A stretch of 64,000 nucleotides of DNA from Agathobaculum ammoniilyticum (GCF_025567315.1 NZ_JAOQJE010000001.1:372001-436000), one strand, 5' to 3'; counted from the stretch's first letter, positions 25,619 to 33,983 are shown. Numbers and translations are program-made. Notes: a model not told the origin generated them from the letters alone.

Positions 25619-27274
25619 ATGGACAAAAAAATGGCTCACTATCCGCTGGATGTACCTGCACCGCATCACTATACGTTCGCTGTTCGTGACATCCCCGAAG
25701 TCACGATCGAGCAGCGCGAGCGCGCGCTGAACGCGACGCACTGGAACGAGTTCGCGTTTCCGGCCGCTATGCTGACGGTCGATATGCTGTCCGACTCGGG
25801 TACCACCGCGATGACCAACCACCAGTGGGCGTCGCTGTTTCTGGGCGACGAGGCGTACGGCCGCAACACGGGGTATTATGTACTGCTGGATACCTTCCGC
25901 GACATTTTTGAGCGCGGGGGCGAGAAGAACTGGAAGAAGATCATCGACCTGGTGCGCACGGACTGCCGCGACGTAGAGAAGATGATGAACGAGGTATACC
26001 TGTGCGAGTACGAGGGCGGGCTGTTCAACGGCGGCGCCAAGCAAATGGAGCGTCCGAACGCCTTTATCATCCAGCAGGGCCGCGCGGCGGAGTCCGTGCT
26101 GATGGAGATTGTCCGCAATATTCTGGCCCGCCGATACCCGGGCAAGAAGTTCACCATCCCGTCCAACGGCCACTTTGACACGACCGAGGGCAACATCAAG
26201 CAGATGGGCTCGATCCCGCGCAACCTGTACAACAAGGAGTTGCTGTACGAAGTACCCGAAGGCGGCCGCTACGAGAAGAACCCCTTCAAGGGCAATATGG
26301 ACATCGAGAAACTCGAGCAGCTCATCCAGGGCGTCGGTCCGGAAAACGTGCCGCTGGTATTCTGCTGCATCACGAACAATCCGGTATGCGGCCAGGCGGT
26401 TTCCATGGCGAACATCAAGGAGATCAACCGCGTTGCGCATAAGTACAATATCCCGCTGGTATTCGACGTAGCGCGCTGGGCGGAGAACTGCTACTTCATC
26501 AAGATGAACGAAGAGGGCTACGCCGACAAGTCCATCGCGGAGATCGCGACCGAGATGTTCCAGTACTGCGACGCGTTCACCATGTCTGCCAAGAAGGACG
26601 GCCACGCCAACATGGGCGGCATGCTGGCGTTCCGCGACAAGGGCCTGTTCTGGAAGAACTTCTCCGACTTTGACGAGAACGGCAACATCATCACCGATGT
26701 CGGCGTTACGCTGAAGGTCAAGCAGATCTCCTGCTACGGCAACGATTCGTACGGCGGCATGTCGGGCCGTGATATCATGGCGCTGGCGGTCGGCCTGTAC
26801 GAGAGCTGCGACTTCAACTACCTGAACGAGCGCGTTGCACAGTGCAACTACTTGGCCGAGGGCTTTTACAAGGCGGGCGTCAAGGGCGTCGTGCTGCCGG
26901 CCGGCGGCCACGCGGTGTACATCAACATGGATGAGTTCTTCGACGGCAAGCGCGGCCACGATACCTTCGCGGGCGAGGGCTTCTCGCTGGAGTTGATCCG
27001 CCGCTACGGCATCCGTGTTTCCGAACTGGGCGACTACTCCATGGAATACGACCTCAAGACCCCTGAGCAGCAGGCTGAGCTGGCGAACGTGGTCCGCTTC
27101 GCGATCGACCGCAGCCGTCTGACCCAAGAGCATCTGGATTACGTCATCGCGGCGGTCAAGGCGCTGTATGAGGATCGCGAGTCCATCCCGAACATGCGCA
27201 TCGTTTGGGGCCACAAGCTGCCGATGCGTCACTTCCATGCCTTCCTCGAGCCCTACCCCAACGAAGAGAAGTAA
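25619..27274 (+). CDS. Tryptophanase-like PLP beta-eliminating lyase with internal insertion
   Basis: 551 residues, against about 470 for classical tryptophanase and 456 for tyrosine phenol-lyase. The core follows that family: GDEAYGRNTGYYVLL (76-90), NGHFDTTEGN, DVARWAENCYFIK (283-295) and the PLP lysine in SAKKD (323-327, Lys326). About 50 extra residues lie at roughly 98-147, between the active-site tyrosine segment and the GRAAE segment, and the N-terminus is longer. Near the C-terminus, MRHFHAFL has a histidine (538) at the position of the E. coli TnaA residue His463, where tyrosine phenol-lyase has Phe; this favours tryptophan (indole release) over tyrosine. The start has GGAGG 8 bases upstream. 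Flanked by ridA and an NSS symporter. Confidence 0.85.
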   Translation: MDKKMAHYPLDVPAPHHYTFAVRDIPEVTIEQRERALNATHWNEFAFPAAMLTVDMLSDSGTTAMTNHQWASLFLGDEAYGRNTGYYVLLDTFRDIFERGGEKNWKKIIDLVRTDCRDVEKMMNEVYLCEYEGGLFNGGAKQMERPNAFIIQQGRAAESVLMEIVRNILARRYPGKKFTIPSNGHFDTTEGNIKQMGSIPRNLYNKELLYEVPEGGRYEKNPFKGNMDIEKLEQLIQGVGPENVPLVFCCITNNPVCGQAVSMANIKEINRVAHKYNIPLVFDVARWAENCYFIKMNEEGYADKSIAEIATEMFQYCDAFTMSAKKDGHANMGGMLAFRDKGLFWKNFSDFDENGNIITDVGVTLKVKQISCYGNDSYGGMSGRDIMALAVGLYESCDFNYLNERVAQCNYLAEGFYKAGVKGVVLPAGGHAVYINMDEFFDGKRGHDTFAGEGFSLELIRRYGIRVSELGDYSMEYDLKTPEQQAELANVVRFAIDRSRLTQEHLDYVIAAVKALYEDRESIPNMRIVWGHKLPMRHFHAFLEPYPNEEK

Positions 27275-27302
27275 GCTCATCCGTATGAAAATCTGGGCGT
27301 AA

Positions 27303-27376
27303 CCTGCGCCGCGTGGAAAGCGCGCAGGGCAAGTGTGATGAATCGGGCCGCGGATAACTGAATAGTTTCCGCGGCC
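27303..27376 (+). promoter_or_regulatory. Tandem hairpins between the lyase and symporter genes
   Basis: Two stems: 27303-27309 with 27322-27328 (7 bp), and 27346-27354 with 27368-27376 (9 bp), the second followed by a broken T-rich run. It may partly terminate or stabilise the upstream message, lowering symporter expression compared with the lyase. Confidence 0.45.
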
Positions 27377-27418
27377 TTGTTCTTTGGGGGCAACCGAAAA
27401 AGAAAAGGGGTGCAAATT

Positions 27419-28843
27419 ATGAGTAATGAAGAGACCAAACGCGATGGCTTTTCAAGCAAATGGGGATTTATTTTAGCTTGTATCGGTTCTGCGGTCGGTA
27501 TGGGAAACATTTGGCGCTTCCCGATCATGGTGCAGAAATACGGCGGCATGACCTTTTTGATCCCATACTTTATTTTTGTGATCCTGATCGCCTCCTCCGG
27601 CGTTATGGAGGAATTCGCGCTTGGCCGCCGCGCGGCGGCCGGACCGGTAGGCGCTTTCGGCATGTGTACCGAGGAGCGCACCGGTAAACGGCGTCCTGGT
27701 GAGTTGATCGGTGCGATTCCGATTATCGGCGCTTTGATGCTGGCCATTGGCTATACGGTTGTGCTTGGCTGGATCTTTAAGTATACTTGGCTTGCTATCT
27801 CAGGCGGCCTGTTTGCGATGGGGCAGGACATGAGCATCATCGGCCCTGCGTTTGACGCAACCTCGGCCACGCTGACGAACGCAAACGGAGAAGCGTTTTC
27901 GTTTGTGCAGTCTGTCGGTGCGATGTTCTCGAGCGGCCTGTTTGGAATCGGTAACGGCGTGTGGCAGCTCATTGGTCTGGTCGTCTCCATGGCGATCATG
28001 GCGATGGGCGTTGCAGGCGGCATTGAAAAGGCCAACAAGGTCATGATGCCGGTGCTGTTTTTCCTGTTCCTTGGCTTAGGCATTTACATCGCCACGCTGG
28101 ATGGCTCGTCCGAGGGCTACAAATACATATTCACGATCAATCCCGCAGGGTTGGCGAGTGTTGAGGTATGGGTGTTCGCATTCGGCCAAGCGTTCTTCTC
28201 GCTCTCCGTCGCGGGTAACGGCTCGGTGATTTACGGCTCGTATTTGAGCAAAAAGGAGGATATCCCGGGTTCCGCGCGCAATGTGGCGGTGTTCGATACA
28301 CTGGCGGCGCTGCTGGCCGCGTTTGTCATCATTCCGGCCATGGCGGTCGTGCTGGGTGCTGGGATCAACGATGTGAATGGCGGCCCTGGCCTGATGTTCG
28401 TCTACCTTGTCAACGTGTTCAATGCGATGCCCGGCGGCCGCATCATCGGCCTGATCTTCTTCATCTGCGTGCTGTTCGCGGGTGTGTCCTCGATCGTTAA
28501 CCTATATGAAGCGCCAGTTGCGTTCCTGCAGGAGAAGTTCAAGTTCAACCGCGTCGCGGCCGTGGCTGCGATCGGTGTGATCGGCGCGCTGGTATCGCTT
28601 TCTATCCAGCCGTGGACTTCTCAGTGGATGGACGTTGTTTCGATCTACATCTGCCCGCTTGGCGCGATGCTGGCCGGCATTATGTTCTTCTGGGTACTCA
28701 AGAAAGAGACTGCGATGGACGCGGTCAGCGAGGGCGCGAAGAAGCGCGTAGGCGACTGGTTCCACACACTCGGCAAATTTGTTTATGTGCCGTTGGCACT
28801 GCTCGCCCTGATTCTGGGCGCATTCTATGGCGGTATCGGCTGA
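27419..28843 (+). CDS. NSS-family sodium:amino acid symporter (TnaT-like)
   Basis: 474 residues, about eleven to twelve membrane segments. The unwound first helix has the hallmark GSAVGMGNIWRFP, where sodium and substrate bind. The family includes the tryptophan transporter TnaT of Symbiobacterium. Being beside a tryptophanase-like gene, it probably imports tryptophan or another aromatic amino acid; that is inference. ATG 27419 follows AAAAGGGGTG; the longer frame from 27377 has no ribosome site. Confidence 0.93.
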   Translation: MSNEETKRDGFSSKWGFILACIGSAVGMGNIWRFPIMVQKYGGMTFLIPYFIFVILIASSGVMEEFALGRRAAAGPVGAFGMCTEERTGKRRPGELIGAIPIIGALMLAIGYTVVLGWIFKYTWLAISGGLFAMGQDMSIIGPAFDATSATLTNANGEAFSFVQSVGAMFSSGLFGIGNGVWQLIGLVVSMAIMAMGVAGGIEKANKVMMPVLFFLFLGLGIYIATLDGSSEGYKYIFTINPAGLASVEVWVFAFGQAFFSLSVAGNGSVIYGSYLSKKEDIPGSARNVAVFDTLAALLAAFVIIPAMAVVLGAGINDVNGGPGLMFVYLVNVFNAMPGGRIIGLIFFICVLFAGVSSIVNLYEAPVAFLQEKFKFNRVAAVAAIGVIGALVSLSIQPWTSQWMDVVSIYICPLGAMLAGIMFFWVLKKETAMDAVSEGAKKRVGDWFHTLGKFVYVPLALLALILGAFYGGIG

Positions 28844-28889
28844 TTCACGCCAGCCTTGTTAATCGTTGTTCCCCCCTTTTCCCACGCGA

Positions 28890-28924
28890 AATCAACCGCC
28901 GCCTGTTGCAGACGGCGGTTGATT
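28890..28924 (+). terminator. Hairpin after the symporter gene
   Basis: A perfect 12-bp stem (28890-28901 with 28913-28924) with an 11-base loop. No T-run follows, so termination is less sure. Confidence 0.5.
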
Positions 28925-28935
28925 CATGTTATAAT
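28906..28935 (+). promoter_or_regulatory. Possible promoter of the PsiE-like gene
   Basis: TTGCAG (28906-28911), 18-base spacer and TATAAT (28930-28935). The -35 lies in the loop of the preceding hairpin. Confidence 0.5.
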
Positions 28936-29001
28936 TAAAATGCCGGAACAAAAAAACCAGCCGGAAATGAGGAAAAAGAGAAAAAAGAAAAGGAGAGAAA
29001 C

Positions 29002-29448
29002 ATGGGATCTGACGTTCGAGACAAGATATCAAATGCGGCAACCGTAATCGAAATCACGCTTGGGCTGATCATCCTGATCGCCTGTGTAGTATCCAGCCTG
29101 GGCATTGTTTTCACAACGGACATTCAACTGCTGTTTTCCGTGCCGGATTACTTACAGGCCCGCTTGAGCGACGCCTGCCTGATTATTATTGGCATCGAGT
29201 TGATCAAGATGATCACGAGCTATACGATTGATTCGGTGGTTGATGTGATGCTGCTGGCGGTCGCGCGCCAGATGGTGGTGGAGCATACCTCCCCGCTGGA
29301 AAATATGCTGGCGGTTCTGGCGGTAGGCGCGCTGTTCGTGATTCGGAAATACCTGTATATTTCCCACCTGGACGGCCCTAAGAAAAAGCGCGACGAAAAA
29401 AAAGCAAAGGAAAAAGAACAGGAACACGAAATCGAATATCATATTTGA
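29002..29448 (+). CDS. PsiE-like membrane protein
   Basis: 148 residues with three to four membrane segments (about 14-36, 46-62 or so, 75-95, 103-117) and a strongly charged lysine/glutamate tail (122-148). The LIIIGIELIKMITSYT segment, followed by VARQMVVEHTS, resembles the phosphate-starvation-inducible PsiE family. Function of that family is not known. Monocistronic: promoter upstream, terminator directly after. Confidence 0.6.
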   Translation: MGSDVRDKISNAATVIEITLGLIILIACVVSSLGIVFTTDIQLLFSVPDYLQARLSDACLIIIGIELIKMITSYTIDSVVDVMLLAVARQMVVEHTSPLENMLAVLAVGALFVIRKYLYISHLDGPKKKRDEKKAKEKEQEHEIEYHI

Positions 29449-29455
29449 ATTCAAA

Positions 29456-29488
29456 AATGCCGCGGCCTTGCACCGCGGTATTTTTTTC
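29456..29488. terminator. Bidirectional intrinsic terminator
   Basis: A stem of about 12 bp with one G-T pair around a 7-base loop, with A-run and T-run ends, between convergent genes. Confidence 0.85.
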
Positions 29489-29496
29489 TTCAGAGG

Positions 29497-30288
29497 TTAT
29501 TCTTGCGGCGGGATACAGCCGACGCCGTCCAGAATATAGTGCGGACGGTATGCATAGTTTTCCACATCCCCGCGCGTGGTGCAGCCGGAAAGCACCAGCA
29601 CGGTATCCAGGCCGGTTTCGATGCCGGCAACAATGTCGGTATCCATGCGGTCGCCGACCATGACCGCCTCATGCGAATGCACGCCCAGCAGACGCAGGCC
29701 GGTGCGCATCATCAGCGGGTTGGGCTTGCCGACATAATAGGCCTGTTTGCCAGTGGCCAGCTCGATCGGAGAAACCAGCGCGCGGCACGCGGGGATAATA
29801 CCCTGTTCGGATGGACCGGTCAGGTCGGAGTTGGTCGCAATCAGGCGTGCGCCCTTGTTCACCAGATCGACCGCCTTGAGGATGGTCTGATAGTTGTAGG
29901 TATTGGTTTCGCCCGCGATGACATAGTCCGGATCCACGTCGTTCATCACGATGCCGGCCTCGTACAGCGCGCCGACCAGGCCGGGCGCGCCGATCACATA
30001 CGCCGAAGCGCCGGGCTTCTGGCTGGCGACAAATTTTGCGGTCGCGAGCGCGGAGGTATAGAAATGCTCCTCCCCGATTTCCAGCCCCATACGGGCGAGC
30101 TTTTGCTGCAGCTCGAGCGGCGAGCGCTCGGAAGAGTTGGTCAGGAACAAGAAGCTCTTATTTTCCTTTTGCAGCCACTCGACGAATGAGGGAACCCCGT
30201 CGAGCAGGCGGTTGCCGTGATAGATGACACCGTCCATATCGCAGATAAAGCCTTTTTTGGAGCGGAGCAGCGAAAGCGTATCGTTCAT
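29497..30288 (-). CDS. HAD-family IIA phosphatase (NagD type)
   Basis: 263 residues. HAD motifs: ICDMDGVIYHG (about 15-25) with both catalytic aspartates, LTNSSERSP as motif II, GKPNPLMMR with the motif III lysine, and MVGDRMDTDI as motif IV. NagD-like enzymes dephosphorylate nucleotides, sugar phosphates or 4-nitrophenyl phosphate; the substrate is not clear here. ATG 30288 follows AAAGGTG. It is a single gene with its own promoter, over whose start lies a 16-bp perfect palindrome. Confidence 0.92.
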   Translation of the reverse strand: MNDTLSLLRSKKGFICDMDGVIYHGNRLLDGVPSFVEWLQKENKSFLFLTNSSERSPLELQQKLARMGLEIGEEHFYTSALATAKFVASQKPGASAYVIGAPGLVGALYEAGIVMNDVDPDYVIAGETNTYNYQTILKAVDLVNKGARLIATNSDLTGPSEQGIIPACRALVSPIELATGKQAYYVGKPNPLMMRTGLRLLGVHSHEAVMVGDRMDTDIVAGIETGLDTVLVLSGCTTRGDVENYAYRPHYILDGVGCIPPQE

Positions 30289-30303
30289 AAAGATCACCTT
30301 TCC

Positions 30304-30356
30304 GGAAAGCATGCTTTCCACGTTCTATTATGCCTAACGGACGGCGGCCGCGTCAA
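30304..30356 (-). promoter_or_regulatory. Promoter and 16-bp palindromic operator of the NagD-type gene
   Basis: On the minus strand TTGACG (30351-30356), 18-base spacer, CATAAT (30327-30332). A perfect palindrome GGAAAGCATGCTTTCC (30304-30319) covers the expected transcript start. No regulator gene lies beside it. Confidence 0.6.
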
Positions 30357-30405
30357 GGGGAAACGCAGGGGAAACTGTTAATTCCGTGTAAAAAAACAAG
30401 GGGCT

Positions 30406-30433
30406 TTGCGCGTATCGGAAAGCGTGGTATACT
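30406..30433 (+). promoter_or_regulatory. Possible promoter of the hydrolase-acyltransferase operon
   Basis: TTGCGC (30406-30411), 16-base spacer, TATACT (30428-30433). Confidence 0.5.
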
Positions 30434-30464
30434 GATACTATGGAAAACGGGAGGGGGAAGCCGA

Positions 30465-31403
30465 ATGGCGATCAGCAAGGCGATGCGCGCGGCGCTGCAT
30501 ACCCTCAGCTATGCCGCGAATATCGATGTGGGCAGGACCTATAAGGTAGAGCGCGTGTTGCGCGGGCTGCGGACGCCGCTTTCGCCGCTGTACCAGCTGT
30601 GGGACCGCAGGGTCGAGCGGGACGGGCATGAGGTGCGCGTGCGCATCTACTCTCCCAAAAAACAGACGGACAGCCGCCTGTTGCTGTTTTTTCACGGCGG
30701 CGGCTGGGTGCTGGAAAGCGTGGACACCTATAACAGCGTGTGCCGCAGCCTTGCGCGGAAAACGGGTTGCCGCGTGGCGTCGGTGGAATATGGCCTGGCG
30801 CCCGAGCATACGTTCCCAGAGGGGCTGGAGGACTGCTACGCTGCCGCGCGCGAGGTATACCGGCATCCGGAGCTGTTCGGCGTACGGTCGCAGGAGATTA
30901 CCCTGATCGGCGATTCGGCGGGGGGCAATCTCGCGGCCGCCGTTTCGCTCATGGCGCGCGATCGGGGGGAGTTTACGGTCGCGCAGCAGATATTGATTTA
31001 CCCCGCGACGTACAACGACCATTCCCCGCACACGCGCTTCGACTCGGTGCGGGAAAACGGGACGGATTACCTGCTCACCGCCAAGCGGGTGAGCGACTAT
31101 ATGGAACTGTACGCGGGCGGCGACCCCCAAAAGCTCAACGACCCGTATTTCGCACCGCTTTTGGCGGCGGACCTGTCCCGCCAGCCGCGCACGCTGGTGA
31201 TCACCGCGCAGTATGACCCGCTGCGTGACGAGGGCGAGGCGTATGCCCGCGCGCTGCGGGACGCAGGCAATACAGTCATGCTTTACCGCATGCCGGGCGC
31301 GCTGCACGGGTATTTTTCGCTTCCCATGCGGTTCAAGCTGGTGCGGCGTACCTATGATATGATCGATCATTTCCTGAATGGAGACAGCGCTCATGCCGGA
31401 TAA
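30465..31403 (+). CDS. Alpha/beta hydrolase, HSL family (esterase-like)
   Basis: 312 residues. Oxyanion loop HGGGWVL and nucleophile elbow GDSAGGN identify the hormone-sensitive-lipase branch of alpha/beta hydrolases. The acid is probably the Asp in QYDPLRDE and the histidine is in GALHGYF. No signal peptide, so cytoplasmic. ATG 30465 follows GGGAGGGGG. Its end overlaps the next gene by 11 bases. Its pairing with an acyltransferase-like gene suggests it acts on an ester made by or fed to that enzyme. Confidence 0.9.
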   Translation: MAISKAMRAALHTLSYAANIDVGRTYKVERVLRGLRTPLSPLYQLWDRRVERDGHEVRVRIYSPKKQTDSRLLLFFHGGGWVLESVDTYNSVCRSLARKTGCRVASVEYGLAPEHTFPEGLEDCYAAAREVYRHPELFGVRSQEITLIGDSAGGNLAAAVSLMARDRGEFTVAQQILIYPATYNDHSPHTRFDSVRENGTDYLLTAKRVSDYMELYAGGDPQKLNDPYFAPLLAADLSRQPRTLVITAQYDPLRDEGEAYARALRDAGNTVMLYRMPGALHGYFSLPMRFKLVRRTYDMIDHFLNGDSAHAG

Positions 31404-32700
31404 CAGACAAAACCGAAAAACACTAAGCTGGAGCCGTTTGGACAACGCGGCCAAGATATTCCCGCCCACCTCGCATGGGTCGGATACCGGTGTGTTCCGC
31501 CTTTCCTGCGAATTCACCGAGCCGGTCGCGCCAGACGTGCTGCAGGAGGCGCTCGACCGCACGCTGATGCAGTACCCGCACCTGCTGATGGTCATGCGGC
31601 GCGGCGTTTTCTGGTACTACCTGGAGCAGACGCCGCTGCGTCCGTCAGTAGAGCCGGAGCATGCGCCGCCCTGCGCGCCGCTGTATAACGGCAGCAAGTC
31701 GCTGCTGTTCCGCGTCAGCTATTGGCGGCGCAAGGCCAGTCTGGATATGTACCATGTGCTTGCGGACGGGGCGGGGGCGATCGGCTTTTTTGAGGCGCTG
31801 GTGACCGCGTACCTGGCGCTGCGCCATCCGGAGGCCGGTGTGGACGGACAGCCTCAGGCCTCGGTCTTCCAGCGCGGGTCGGACAGCTTCCAGAAGTATT
31901 ACAGGCCGCACGGCGGCAGTGCGGCCGAGCGTTCCGCGGGTAAGGCGTACCGCCTGCGGGGCGCAAAGCGGCCGGATGGTGCGCTTATGATCCTGGAGGG
32001 CGTTGCGGATGTGCGGCAGGTGCTGGACGCGGCGCACCGATATGGCGCCACGCTGACCGTTTACCTGGCCGCGGCGCTGTTTGCCGCCATTCACGGGGAG
32101 ATGTATGTACGGCATGAAAAGCGGCCGGTCGTGCTGACCATCCCAGTCGACCTGCGCGGCTTTTTCCCCTCGCACACAACGCGCAACTTTTTCGGCACGA
32201 TACGGGTGGGGTACGACTTTTCCCGTCGGGACGGCACGCTGCCGGATATTATCGCGTGCGTGGCGCAGTCGTTCCGCGACGAGCTGACGCCTGAACGGCT
32301 GGGCGCACGCATGAATAAGCTGGCGGCGCTGGAACATAATCCGGTGCTGCGGCCGATCCCGCTGGTACTGAAAAATCCGGTACTCCGCATTTCCGGCGAT
32401 ATTGCGGAACGGGGCGAGACCGCGGTTTTGTCCAACGTGGGAAAATTCCGGCTGCCCGAGGCGCTGCACCCGTTCGTGCGCGGGTTCGGCGTGTTCATGT
32501 CCACCCACGCAACCCAGCTCTGCACCTGCTCCTTTGGGAACAGCCTGCATTTCGGCTTTACCTCCGCGTTTGAGAATACCGAGGTTCAGCGCCGTTTTTT
32601 CGAGCTGCTGGTCGGCGAGGGGATCGATGTGGAGATCCGCAGCAACGAGTATCACGAGGAGGAGGATGCGCTATGCAGCGATGCCCCAACTGCAAGGTAA
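31393..32700 (+). CDS. Condensation-domain-like acyltransferase
   Basis: 435 residues. The sequence resembles the alcohol acetyltransferase/condensation-domain superfamily: an early LSCEFTEPVAPDVLQEALD region and the catalytic HxxxD motif as HVLADGAGAIGFFEAL (about 120-135). Unlike NRPS condensation domains it stands alone, with no carrier protein or adenylation domain nearby. It would transfer an acyl group from CoA or another thioester to an alcohol or amine. Two starts: ATG 31378 and ATG 31393; the second follows GGAGA with good spacing. It overlaps both neighbours, so the three genes are translationally coupled. Confidence 0.7.
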   Translation: MPDNRQNRKTLSWSRLDNAAKIFPPTSHGSDTGVFRLSCEFTEPVAPDVLQEALDRTLMQYPHLLMVMRRGVFWYYLEQTPLRPSVEPEHAPPCAPLYNGSKSLLFRVSYWRRKASLDMYHVLADGAGAIGFFEALVTAYLALRHPEAGVDGQPQASVFQRGSDSFQKYYRPHGGSAAERSAGKAYRLRGAKRPDGALMILEGVADVRQVLDAAHRYGATLTVYLAAALFAAIHGEMYVRHEKRPVVLTIPVDLRGFFPSHTTRNFFGTIRVGYDFSRRDGTLPDIIACVAQSFRDELTPERLGARMNKLAALEHNPVLRPIPLVLKNPVLRISGDIAERGETAVLSNVGKFRLPEALHPFVRGFGVFMSTHATQLCTCSFGNSLHFGFTSAFENTEVQRRFFELLVGEGIDVEIRSNEYHEEEDALCSDAPTAR

Positions 32701-33338
32701 CGGTTGCCGGACACAAAGCCTGCTGCCCACTGTGCGGCGGCCGGCTTTCCGGTACGCCCGAACCGGATACCGAGGTGTTCCCATCGCTCGAGAAGCCGCG
32801 GTTCACCGGCAGCTTTGCGCTGCGGCTGCTGGGTCTGCTGGCGATCGCCGTGACCGTGGTGTGCCTGCTGGTCAACCTGGCTCTGGGCATGGATGACTGG
32901 TGGTGGATATTCGTCGCGGTGGGCGCGGCGTGCGTGTGGTCGGCCGCGGCGGTTGGCATTGCCTACCGGCGGGATATTGCGCAGAATATCGGCTGGCAGG
33001 TGCTGTTGATCCCAGCGTTGAGCGTGCTTTGGGACATTTGGACCGGCTGGCGCGGCTGGTCGGCCGATTTTGTCCTGCCCTGCGTATGCGCGGTCGGCCT
33101 GCTGGCAATGCTGCTGTTTGCCGTGCTGTTCAAAATGCCGGTGCGCGCGTTTGCAGGACCGTTTATCGGGGCGTGCGTGCTGGGCATCGTACCTGCAGTG
33201 CTGGTGGCGTGTGGCGTGGCGAAGGTCAAGCTGCCCTCCTTGGTCTGTACGGGGCTGGCGGTTGTGCTGCTGGCTGCGCTGCTGCTGTTCCAGTGGCAGA
33301 CGATCAAGGCCGAGCTGCAGCGCCGGTTCCACCTGTAA
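32673..33338 (+). CDS. Zinc-ribbon membrane protein (DUF6320-like)
   Basis: 221 residues. The N-terminus is a four-cysteine zinc ribbon (CPNCKVTVAGHKACCPLCGG, residues 4-23), then a linker and about six membrane segments. I recall this layout as DUF6320, which occurs beside hydrolase and acyltransferase genes; function unknown. The start overlaps the upstream gene by 28 bases, with an in-frame GAGGAGG just before it. A membrane anchor or scaffold for the two enzymes is one guess. Confidence 0.7.
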   Translation: MQRCPNCKVTVAGHKACCPLCGGRLSGTPEPDTEVFPSLEKPRFTGSFALRLLGLLAIAVTVVCLLVNLALGMDDWWWIFVAVGAACVWSAAAVGIAYRRDIAQNIGWQVLLIPALSVLWDIWTGWRGWSADFVLPCVCAVGLLAMLLFAVLFKMPVRAFAGPFIGACVLGIVPAVLVACGVAKVKLPSLVCTGLAVVLLAALLLFQWQTIKAELQRRFHL

Positions 33339-33350
33339 CGCGGGAAAAGA

Positions 33351-33376
33351 AAAAAGACGGCGTAAGCCGTCTTTTT
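33351..33376. terminator. Bidirectional intrinsic terminator
   Basis: A perfect 11-bp stem (33351-33361 with 33366-33376), loop GTAA, A-run and T-run ends; serves the cassette and the convergent marR gene. Confidence 0.9.
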
Positions 33377-33851
33377 ATGACAGGGGAAAGGCGGGATCGG
33401 TTTCCCCTCCGCTCAGCGCTTCCAGCATGGCGGAGGAGCGCTCCGCCATATCCCGTAGCGCGCCCAAGAGACGCTGCTTCTCCTCCTCCCGCAGGCCGCG
33501 GGTGAGCGCCTCGGTCCAGTAATCGCGGATCTGGTAAACATGGTCGATCAGGGGACGCGCCCGTTCGGTCAGGTAGATATGCCGCACGCGCTTGTCCTGC
33601 GGGTCGGCTTCCGTGCGGACGTAGCCCTCGATGACCAGCTTTTGCACCGCGCGCGTTACCGTACCCTTGTCAAAGCTGCCAAGACGGGCAAGATCCTGCA
33701 TGCTGATTCCGTCATTCTCAAAAATACGGAGCAGGAAAAACTGCTGCCCGCTGCCGATCTGGTCCTGTTCGAGCATGAGATCGAAATAGCGGCGCGTGTT
33801 GCGCTGTAGCAGGGAAATATAGCGGAGAATGGTGATGGCCTGGTGCTCCAT
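33375..33851 (-). CDS. MarR-family transcriptional regulator
   Basis: 158 residues, winged helix: ISMQDLARLGSFDKGTVTRAVQKLVIEGYV is the DNA-binding helix pair and ADPQDKRVRHIYLTE the wing. ATG 33851 follows AAAGGAG. It is divergent from the SmsC-SmsB pair; the two promoters share about 75 bases that include a 12-bp palindrome, so it may control that pair and itself. The signal it senses is unknown. Confidence 0.92.
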   Translation of the reverse strand: MEHQAITILRYISLLQRNTRRYFDLMLEQDQIGSGQQFFLLRIFENDGISMQDLARLGSFDKGTVTRAVQKLVIEGYVRTEADPQDKRVRHIYLTERARPLIDHVYQIRDYWTEALTRGLREEEKQRLLGALRDMAERSSAMLEALSGGETDPAFPLS

Positions 33852-33902
33852 TGAGGGGCGCTCCTTTCGGACGGCTGCGCATGCAACAGCGGTACTGAAT
33901 GT

Positions 33903-33945
33903 ATTGTACTGCAAAGCCTGTTTCTTGTCAATTCGGCTGCAGCCG
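33903..33945 (-). promoter_or_regulatory. Promoter of marR with adjacent palindrome
   Basis: On the minus strand TTGACA (33926-33931), 17-base spacer, TACAAT (33903-33908). The perfect palindrome CGGCTGCAGCCG (33934-33945) touches the -35 side and is a candidate operator. Confidence 0.7.
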
Positions 33946-33983
33946 CGCAGCGGTAATTCTTTCCGCCAATGCCGCTGCGGTTG

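Noticed and set aside
25619..27274. Tyrosine phenol-lyase as the product name
   Set aside because: The C-terminal MRHF has the histidine of tryptophanase where tyrosine phenol-lyase has phenylalanine; kept only as an alternative.
25061..27415. A 784-codon open frame on the minus strand across the lyase gene
   Set aside because: It is the shadow of a GC-rich coding gene: no ribosome site, no recognisable motif, and it covers ridA and the lyase completely on the other strand.
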